Of a stretch of DNA of 64,000 bases, positions 1-8,900 are shown in pieces. How positions within the stretch are numbered: the stretch's first letter is position 1; the number at the start of each line of letters is the position of its first letter. Below the pieces are notes generated by a model, which did not search any database, had not been told where the DNA came from, and was given only the letters and a program-made list of their open reading frames with translations. The position numbers and the translations under genes were made by a program. The DNA is from Sweltsa coloradensis (taxonomy: Eukaryota > Arthropoda > Insecta > Plecoptera > Chloroperlidae), in contig JAMZAV010000643.1 of NCBI GenBank assembly GCA_024449915.1, forward strand, positions 124,001-188,000, read 5' to 3'.

Positions 1-174
1 ATAATAATAATTGCCAGAGCTCGCCCCTAGTTTCGGGGTCTTTCAGACTCGCAGTCGGTCGCCTCGCATTGTTGAAGGCAGACTTGGTTCATTTTTGCTC
101 TTGTCTTGATAATGACGACAATGACGACAACAATGACGACACGAAACACTAACCATAGGATAAAAATAACCAAC

Positions 175-228
175 CATAAAAGCTCATCCATCAACGCGAC
201 TGGAAAAAACGTTCGCGAAGTGGCCTAG
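175..228 (+). repeat. 3' end fragment of TTGGATGAGCG rolling-circle-like family (subfamily III)
   Basis: The sequence GCTCATCCATCAACGCG is followed by a loop and CGTTCGCGAAG, ending GGCCTAG|T. The AACG/CGTT stem and the inverted GATGAGC motif match the 3' ends of the longer copies in this window. Only this end is recognisable, and the 5' limit is unclear. Confidence 0.45.
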
Positions 229-2360
229 TTTAGCCCATTGTGAATGTGATAGATAGGCAAGTATATACGAAGTTATATTCGATCGATTGTTGTTTGTGGG
301 GTTTCATTTAGTTGGGTTAACAAGTGGTATGCTCTTTTGAGGATCTCTCCTTCCAAAAAAGATTCCCCATCTACAGTCGGGAGTTTGACGTACTGATGGG
401 GCTGTTAACCCAGGCATGGGTTAATTCAGCGACGACCGGGAAATCAAATTAATTTAACAACAATGTACGGAAATAATAATAAAGTACTAAGAAAATTATA
501 CAACTAACATGAAACCTTTCGATGTTCCACCCCCGTCTTCCCCCACCCCCCCCCCCCCACCCCACCCCCGACTAGTGTCACGATGACGTAATGATGCAAT
601 CACTCATCATGACTGTGATCTCAAAACAAGGCCGTCCGGGGCAAGCCATCTGAGACTGAGATGGGATCCTCCGACCGACGAGATGCTTAGCGATCACATT
701 ATGCGCTGTTGCATTATTTGAATGGCAACATGGGACTAGAGAGAGACCATTCGCGCCCCGCATTTCCAAGGAATTCTTCAGCAATTGTTTGAAAGGCTTT
801 TGTTAACTGTTCTGGTTCTGTCACCACAAGGATAAAATAATGAGTGCTGACATTCAACCAATTTACTTACTTGCGTGTTTATTAACGTATTTATTGGCCT
901 GTTTTAGTCGAAGAAAATCTTCTTTGAAGTTGGAGTTGTTGAAAATGTGTTGTTGCGTCCATATTTACGTAAATAGGGAAATGGCTTTGTTTTTTTTTAC
1001 GATTATGCCTAGGGCCTATATAGTGTTATTTTGCAAATAAAAAATTGATAATTTTTACATTTCACTCTAATTTATATTTTACTCGACGCAGCCAAGTCCA
1101 TCATCGTAAAACAAATACAAATTGTATCTTACAGTTACAATAACAAAAAACACAGCACAGTCTTTTGGCTAGGAACGAATATTTAATGCCAAAATAATCT
1201 CGGGAACTCATTTAACATTTATTTTACAGTTATTTACCATCCTGTGTCTGTACCTAAATAATAACTTGATATAAATCCCTAATTTTAGGCTTTTGAGACC
1301 CGGATATTATCATATTTTAAATTAATTAATTAATTTTGGGACATTTATTATTTAATTATGCCTATCCTGAGGATAGTCCACATACTTTGGGCTGAAACGT
1401 GAACACAACCAAATATATTCGCGCGGCGAAATGTCCCCAGCAATTTATTTTAATAGCACATAAATAACTTACAACCCCAAAACACATAAATGCGGAATGA
1501 TGTTTAAATACTATTGTGTTGCTTTTGTATGTTGATGCTCTCACCCAACATCATATCACATAAATAGTTGCCCAAGGAGGCTCAGTAGTAACAATTTAAT
1601 TTTGTTTCATATAGACCTAACTATCATCCTGTAAAAAAAGAAATACATTATATAATAATAACAACGTGATAAATGCGCAGCAAATACATTGCAACAATAA
1701 TTTTCACCTAGCTTGGATTTTAAGCAAAGAAGCATCTTAATTTCAAAACAGCAAGTTATCTGATTTCAAATACAAATTCAAAATTTGCGCGTCATTAGTG
1801 TTGAAGTAGTTACACAAGCATGCGCTGCAAGCGCTAGGATCGAATTGTTGACTGAGCAGAAGTGACCGGCAACCAATTACCTCCCTAGTTGTCTGCTAGG
1901 TTGCAACTATCAGTGTTAACAACTAGCGCGCTCTAACGTGTAGGTACCCACAAGTGAGCAGGCTGAAGCCGGTAAAAGCTATTACTCTGACAACACTAGT
2001 CACCCAACGCTAACACCTACGCATATTTTTGTTTCGCTTTGCAACAAAACACAACCAAGGTGTCCTTGTTTTAGGTTACCATACTCCTTGACTTTTTCAG
2101 CTTGAAATCCGTATTATTTTCCCAGACTGATAAATTGACCTGTAGTGAAGATAAGATAGCTGATTTTGTCCTACAACATTATGATCGGCAGTGATGGCAA
2201 ATTGTAATGGAGTCTGGGACTTGACCCCTGAAAACTTTTAGTAGTAGATTCGATTTGTCGAGTTTTATATATTTTTGAGGGTACCCATCAACAATTTGAC
2301 TTTTTCAATTTTTCCATACCTTGACACCCTGATATCAACATTTTGTTGATTGTTTTGTTA

Positions 2361-2715
2361 GAATTTTTTAACTTCTGATTTGGACTGTCCATCAGTTCTT
2401 GGGTTAGGAATTAGTAAACGGTGACTTTAGAGCCGTCCTAGCAACGAGGCACATAATAAATTCGAAGTTGTTCTGAATCGGCCTTGTTGATTCTGGCGTT
2501 GATCCGAGGGTACGTGCTCGCACTGTCCAATGTCCATACCACTGATTGCTATATTTCCCATTACAAATATCGATCTTTGGTGGGTTTTCGCTCACTCGTC
2601 GATTGCGTCGGGGCCTACAGGGTTGGATTAGTCGCTTTGGTTTAATGTCTCCACTTAAAATCAGTTATATGACTGAGTGGGTAGACTCTAATACAAATTT
2701 ATTCATCTATTTAAG
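2361..2715 (+). repeat. SINE-I copy, 5'-truncated
   Basis: This matches the body of the full SINE at 8709-9160, from the TTTTTTAACTTCTGATTTGG block through GAGCCGTCCTAGCAACGA and CACTCGTCGATTGCGTC to GACTGAGTGGGTAGACTCTA and a short T/A-rich tail. The tRNA-like head is missing, as expected for a 5'-truncated retroposed copy. Confidence 0.8.
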
Positions 2716-2796
2716 AAACTTACAAACACTACTACCTAATACCAGGTTACAATTACTTTTTCAAGAATAGTCTCATAACGCACTTCCGGCTAATTT

Positions 2797-3215
2797 TTGG
2801 ATGAGCGTAGCAAAGATTCCATTTCACTACACTGGAGAAAAAAATCCGAAATGTTTTTTTCTTACTTTCTTTATTTTTGTGTGTTTGTTAACACGATTCC
2901 TGGAGGCCTTCGAAATCTCTGAACTTAAAATTGCCACTTTTTTTTAGCGCAATCGAAAAATTATTTCTCATAAAAATCGCAATTTTACGATTTTTTCGAT
3001 TTTTTAAAACTTTCTTCGACCATTACACCTACATGTTTTATCCGATTGTGATGAATTTTTCACAGAACCTAAATTTTATGAATTAATTTATTGGTGTGAA
3101 ATTTGAGCGCAATCGGAAAATAATTTCTCATGAAAATCCTAATTTTACGCTTTTTTTCGTTTAAAAAACATTACGCTCATCCAACAACGCGCGCTGAAAA
3201 GGCGTTTGCGAACCC
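2797..3215 (+). mobile_element. TTGGATGAGCG-family element (rolling-circle-like), short copy, subfamily III 3' end
   Basis: It starts TTGGATGAGCGTAG after a T-rich flank. Inside are repeated ATCGAAAAATTATTTCTCAT and ACGATTTTTTCG blocks. It ends with the inverted motif CGCTCATCCAA followed by AACGC, an 11-nt loop and GCGTT, then GCGAA instead of the TTTCCTAG end of the main subfamily. The exact 3' boundary is uncertain. No coding capacity is visible. Confidence 0.6.
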
Positions 3216-3447
3216 TGTTGGAAAAACAATAAACTGGCAAAGAAACCTCTAAAGTTTGTTTTCAAAGTATTGAAGGCATGTTGAATTATGCTCTGCACTA
3301 AAATCGAAAGTACTAAATATTCAAAGTGAAAATGCTTTTTTCGGAAACATTCCAACAACAGACGAGGAATAACATGGGGTCGGAGCGCGCACGTGCGTCG
3401 AGATGTAAACACACTGCCTATTATTGGGTTGGGTTTTCAATATGGCC

Positions 3448-3578
3448 GACCCGAACCACGGTCCTCTAGATCTCCGCCACCTGGCGGAGGCTCGTCTAAC
3501 TCGCTCTTGTGGCCACGAATCAGAGAGTTAGACGATCCTCCGCTAGGCGGAGATCCAGCAGACCTTGACCCGAACCAC
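3448..3578. mobile_element. miniature GC-rich foldback flanked by 12-bp direct repeats
   Basis: The identical 12-mer GACCCGAACCAC occurs at 3448-3459 and 3567-3578. Between them lies a compact foldback. The outer arms, near GATCTCCGCC (3469) and GGCGGAGATC (ending 3555), pair with each other. An inner GTCTAACTC/GAGTTAGAC stem lies inside, and each outer arm can also form its own short hairpin (CCGCC..GGCGG). The 12-bp repeats could be a target duplication. No family is recognised. Confidence 0.5.
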
Positions 3579-3599
3579 AAGAATCAAATCAAGGCTGAA

Positions 3600-3690
3600 A
3601 AGCACTGGAACTAGGACTCTGATTCGGGAGGTAGAAGGTTCGATTCCCGCCATCGGCAATCCCTGAAATATTTTTGGATTTTCCTTCCCA
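3600..3690 (+). repeat. tRNA-derived SINE-II head fragment
   Basis: CTCTGATTCGGGAGGT is followed by a B-box-like GGTTCGATTCCC and then GCCATCGGCAATCCCTGAA. The same block recurs at 33200-33260 (+), 27680-27745 (-) and 57993-58064 (-), which marks it as a dispersed tRNA-derived SINE rather than a tRNA gene. Confidence 0.6.
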
Positions 3691-4285
3691 ATATCCAACT
3701 GCTAGCTTCTAGCTTTAATACTTTTAGTGTTTGTGGATTTATTTAATGTTTTAATACTCAAGGCCCATGTTTGAATTCCTGGCGGACGTTTTTTAAATTT
3801 AACACTTTGCAAATAGCTATTTGTCGGCTAGGATGCATTCAAAATATAATTTGGCACAGTAGTGAAGCAAGATTATTTGAACAGTCCTAGAGTCGTAGAT
3901 TATTAACTATCAATATTATTCACGAAGAATGTAAATTTGATACTTTTTAACAATCCAAAATCGTAAAAGAAAACGTTTACCAAAAAATATTCTTAGAAAA
4001 GTGTTAAAATACAGCCTTGCATTTCCGCTTCACAGTACCACACGGTATAACTAGACACCCAACGGTATAATTGCAAGATTTTAAACCGAGAGTCCGCCGA
4101 GCGAAAAGTAATGTGCCTAAAACACATGTCCAAAATATTGTAAATAATATTGTGATATGCCTTAGTTACAAACCAACGCAACAAACCTGTATTATGCCAA
4201 TGATATTTTGAAATATATTTAATTTTACTACATATTTATAGTCTTACTGTTGAGGTATAAAGCTTGGCATTCAATCAAAATTTGT

Positions 4286-4953
4286 CTATAGTGCGTTTAC
4301 TCGCGAGTTGAACACATTGTTCTCTTCGAGAGCGGAGTTCTTTTGTATGTCAGCTAATTGAATTCTATACAATTTCAGATACCGAGGAGCAACACGGCCG
4401 ATGATTGACAATAAGATTAGACTAGGATGTCATAAAAATATTTAATTCATAAAGTAATAAATAAGTTTATACAATACAATCATTAACTCTTGAAATCATT
4501 ATTAAAATCAAAATCAAATACTATTACAAAAATGTATGATTTTTTTGTAAGTTTTATCCACTTTGAACGAAAAAAAACGGCCTTTATTTACGGGTTTTAA
4601 GTATTTTGTCATTATACAAAATAATGTAAATAAAATTCTTAAAAACCGTAAATGATGTCCGATTTTTTTCATTCAAAGTGGATAAAACTTACACAAAATC
4701 ATACATTTTTGTAATAGCATTTGATTTTGATTTTAATAATGATTTCAAGAGTTAATGATTGTAATGGATAAACTTATTTATTACTTTATGAATTGAATAT
4801 TTTTTATGACATCCTAGTCTAATCTTACTGTCAATCTTCGGGCGTGTTGCTCCTCGGTATCTGAAATTGCATAGAATTTAATTAGCTGACATACAAAAGA
4901 ACTCCGCTCTCAAAGAGAACAATGTGTTCTACTCGCAAGTAAACGCACTATAG
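4286..4953. mobile_element. long palindromic MITE-like element, TA-flanked
   Basis: The arms begin CTATAGTGCGTTTACTCGCG at the left and end with its near-exact inverse at 4953. The pairing continues for about 290 bp per arm with few mismatches and closes on a short AT-rich centre near 4600. TATAGTGCG at both ends is compatible with a TA target duplication, as in Tc1/mariner-type MITEs. The family assignment is inferred. Confidence 0.7.
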
Positions 4954-5433
4954 ATGCAAAATGTTAGAATAAATTAGAATATAATGTTTTGAGACTTTTA
5001 CTCAAATTGTTGGAAGTAATTTTCAATTAGTAGAAATCTGTAGAGAGAGATTTAAAAATTAATTTAAAATGTCAGAAGTGTACGTAAAACATAACATTGG
5101 GAACAAAAACGTATAAAACCTCATAAAAGTTTAATTTTAAATAACTTACAAAAAGGCTGACTTAATTAGGAGGATTTAAAAGTGAATTTGTAGATATTTG
5201 CAATGCAAAATAGCAGTAGAAATATCGCGCCTTTTCAACGCAATATTTGTAAACCGTACTGTTGTATTTTGAGCTTAGAAACACAAATTTGTGAATACAG
5301 AATGTGTTCTTTAAACCTAACAAAATTGTAAACGCTGTGGCTCTGTGAAAACTTCAAACATTATAAATTGACATTTCTGTATTTCACATCAGTTATGAAG
5401 TCATTAAGACATCAAACCAGAAATTGAAAAAAT

Positions 5434-5520
5434 CCCAGCCGGGTATCGAACCCCTATTGCCGGTCAGATGCTTGTTCGTTTAACCCAGGTTTGATACCCG
5501 GCTGAGATGGATTTTGTTAT
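5434..5520. repeat. SINE-IV fragments in inverted arrangement
   Basis: CAGCCGGGTATCGAACC (5436-5452) and GGTTTGATACCCGGCTG (5488-5504) form a 17-bp near-perfect inverted repeat around a tRNA-like linker. The second half, running GATACCCGGCTGAGATGGA, recurs at 60310-60335. This indicates a tRNA-derived SINE family. Confidence 0.5.
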
Positions 5521-5715
5521 TTGTGGTTCGATTTCCTACAAACGATTACATCTACCAGATTAATGAATTTGAGAAATAATAATGAATAATAAATGAATGA
5601 AGTCCATACAAAAGCTTTCAAAACTAAATGTATTTTTAAAAATGAAAACTTGTTTGTGTGTCTCATGAAATTGAATTAAAATCGGGATACTAACTCTTTA
5701 CAACAATTGTTCCAG

Positions 5716-5939
5716 ATGTTCTTCATCCTCCGCAAGAAAAACAACCAGGTATCGAACCTGCACGTGATCCACCACGGCTGCATGCCGATGAGCGTCTGGC
5801 TGGGCATGAAGTTTGCACCAGGCGGCCACAGCACATTCTTCATGGTCACCTCATGTACTTCTACTACATGGTCACCGCCATGGGGCCCCAGTACCAGAAG
5901 TATTTGTGGTGGAAAAAGTACCTTACCTCCATGCAGATG
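5716..5939 (+). CDS. ELOVL: ELOVL locus 1, histidine-box exon plus first (frameshifted) copy of the next segment
   Basis: The acceptor is ATTGTTCCAG at 5706-5715. Codons from 5716 read [11 protein letters not shown], then the LHVIHH box and a run to GGHSTFF (5841). The sequence then jumps through ATGGTCACC into ATGTACTTCTACTAC (5853), which is in another frame. The residues normally between STFF and MYFYY, including the Asn and His of NxxxHxxMYxYY, are absent. A GTAAGT donor follows ATGCAGATG at 5940. Confidence 0.75.
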
Positions 5940-8900
5940 GTAAGTCAGTCGTGCACATCGTCATGTACTTCTACTACATGGTCACCGCCATGGGGCCCCA
6001 GTACCAGAAGTATTTGTGGTGGAAAAAGTACCTTACCTCCATGCAGATGGTAAGTCAGTCATACACAGGGGTGTAATGGGGGGTATATGGCCACCGCCGT
6101 AACCAGGGGTTGGTAACCCGAGTCAAAATCTGGAGTAGAGTAGAATCTTATTTATCATCACCAGTCTCACTGACAAAATGTTATAAAAACCCTGCCTAAA
6201 ACTCGTTAAAATACTCCAATCACACTCTTTGAATCGAAAAATATCCGGGGCTGTGCGCCCTAGACTCACATTGTACAAAACAGTGAACTTTACACAGAAA
6301 AGAGTGGAAGAGCGGAGGTGGAAAATTTTTGGGTCCTATTTTCCCTCAAGATAGCTTGTTGTGCGATTTGAGACATGGAGGGCACTAAATTACTAATTGC
6401 AAATTTGCAATAATTTATAGGAAACTTTCCAAGGATTTGCTATATTTGCTATATTTTTTATTTATTTCAAATTTAATATTAAATTTATTATTTTCAATTT
6501 GTGGATATGTTTTTGGATGAGCGTAGCGAGCAAAGCGAAGATTCCATTTCACTACACTGGAGAAAAAAATCCGGAATGTTTTTTTTTCTTTTTTTTCTGT
6601 ATTATTGTGTGTTTGTCAGCACGATTCCGGCTAAACCGATACTCCAATTGCAATGAAATTTTCTGGAGACCTTCGAAATCTCTGAACTTAGAACTGCCAC
6701 GTTTTTGAGCACAATCGAAAAATTATTTCTCATGAAAATCGCAATTTTACGATTTTTTTCGATTTTTTACAAATTTCTTCGACTTATAACACCTACATGC
6801 TTTATCCAATTTTAATGAGTTTTTCACAGAACCATAACTAATGAATTAAGATATTCGTGTGAAATTCGAGCGCTATCGAAAAATTATTTCTCATGAAAAT
6901 AGAAATTTTACGGTTTTTCTTTTTTAAAACAATTGTGACTTATAAACACCTACATGCTTTATCCGATTGTAATGATTTTTTCAAAGAACCTTCATTTTAT
7001 GAATTAATATATTCGTGTGAAATTTGAGCACAATCGAATAATTATTTCTTATGAAAATCGAAATTTAACGATTTTTTTCTTTTTTAAAATTACGAATAAT
7101 GAAAAAAAATTAAAGTTTATTTTTTATTTAATTTAAATTAGTTTTTAAAAAAATCTTCAACTTAGTAATGATTTTTTCACAGAACAACAGAAAATCCGCA
7201 TAACACATGGCAGCTCAATGCACCAATTACGCTCATCCAACAACGCGGCGGGACTTAAGCGTTTTCCTAGTTAATATACTGAATATACTGAGAAAATCAT
7301 AATGTGGATAAACAACTAAATATGGACTGTTTGATCGTAAGGTAATTAGCACACATAATGTAACATTAATCACAGGTTACAATACAATTAAAATTAAGAC
7401 AGACCAGGCGCGTAGGAACGTTTTGAAAGTTGGGGGGGCAAATCCATTAGAAGATTTTGTTGGTGGCAGCTGGGGTCTGGGGCAAGGCCCCAGCCGCTGG
7501 AGGCTCTTTCGCCGAAGGCGGTAAAATTTTCACCATACTTATGTTATTTCGTCATGTTTGAACCGCTTTTGGACTCTGTAAACAATGTTTTACTGCAACT
7601 ATCTGTGGTCTAAAAACTAAAAAAATTAACGTGAAGTGTCCCATTTTAGTAAATTTCAACCTAATTTTTGATGTCATGACGAAGCATACAGGCAAACATA
7701 TTATTTGTTTTACCAAGGTGACTATCGAATTGTATAAGTGTAAGTGCATATTTACTACATAAATTATTCTGGGAATAATATTTAACTCATGTAAGTTTTT
7801 CCCCCCCGGTTCCTACGCCACTGAGACAGACCCTTTAAATTTTCTTCAACTAGGAAAAAGTGGATGTCTATTGAGCAAATTGTAAAATATTACTTACAAT
7901 ACTTCCTATGCTTCTGGTTCTGACAACAACATGAGTGACAGTGTCTACCTAATGGTAGACTAGGTGATGTTTGTATACTTCTGAAGAAGCAGCAAACCTA
8001 TCTACAGCTTTATTTGTATATTATCAATATCCATTTCACTTGCCTAGATCATTAGGTCTTCAAGTTTCTCCTCTTCAATGGTCATGCGAAGGCGGTTCTT
8101 GATCAATTTTAATTTAGAAAATGTTCGCTCTGCTGATGCCGAAGACGTAGGAATAGTGCAAGCTGCCTTGTACGTGGTAAAAAGATTCGGAAACGTTGTT
8201 TGCAAGTCTTACGAGCTTAAAAGTTGAAGAATATCCCTCTTGTTGTATGTAGGCAAAGAAACGGTAATGTCATCAACAAGGCTCAGACTGGCTTTCTTCC
8301 TATAAAAGATTTAGAAATCAATTAACTAGTCAGGGCATGGATTTACAAAATAAATATTAAAAACAAGAATAAATGATTTGTAAATATTAATAATATTAAA
8401 TTATATATAACACGTGTCACAGAAAACGGTAGAGTGGCCATTTACATATTTTGCAACATAGTAAAATGCAACCCTTTGACGGGATATTTTAATTTTGAGT
8501 TGATGTGTCGTGAGCGTGAGGATTAACCTGCATTATCTCAATGTCCTCAACGCAATTCTTGGTCGCGTACACTTACAATCGGCCGAACCTCTCCAAACGA
8601 AAAGTGAGCGATATTTACAAACATAACTACCAAGATATTGCTATACAACTATACACCATTACATCCAGCTTGCAAACCTAGTGAAGTGATAACTAATAAT
8701 AATTGTGTGGCTCGTTGGTCTTTGTGTCGCTCGTTGGTCTTGTGGTTAGCGTATCTGCTTCCAATGCAGAAGGTCCAGGGTTCGATTCCCGTCAAAAGTC
8801 AGAAGTTTTTTAACTTCTGATTTGGACTTAAGTCCATCAGTTCTTGTCTTAGGAGTTTGTAAACGGTGACTTTGGAGCCGTCCTAGCAACGAAGCACATA

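Larger units (their letters stand above)
1..5715. other. non-coding sequence upstream of ELOVL locus 1
   Basis: No convincing exon is visible here. I looked on the + strand for the expected 5' ELOVL exons (start Met, first membrane segments, the CQPVD-type block and the K..E..DT box) and found none, so this is either a long intron of locus 1 or intergenic DNA. It contains a C-run at about 547-566, fragments of the TTGGATGAGCG family, a 5'-truncated SINE, a 12-bp-flanked miniature foldback, a long palindrome and SINE-IV fragments, all listed separately. The remainder is AT-rich sequence in which I see nothing. Confidence 0.6.

Noticed and set aside
840..1040. Possible upstream ELOVL exon
   Set aside because: The frame encodes Leu-rich residues but none of the family's early motifs, and there are no supporting splice sites.
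8728..8796. A tRNA-Gly(UCC) gene
   Set aside because: It is the head of a SINE present in several copies in the window, each followed by the same non-tRNA body.
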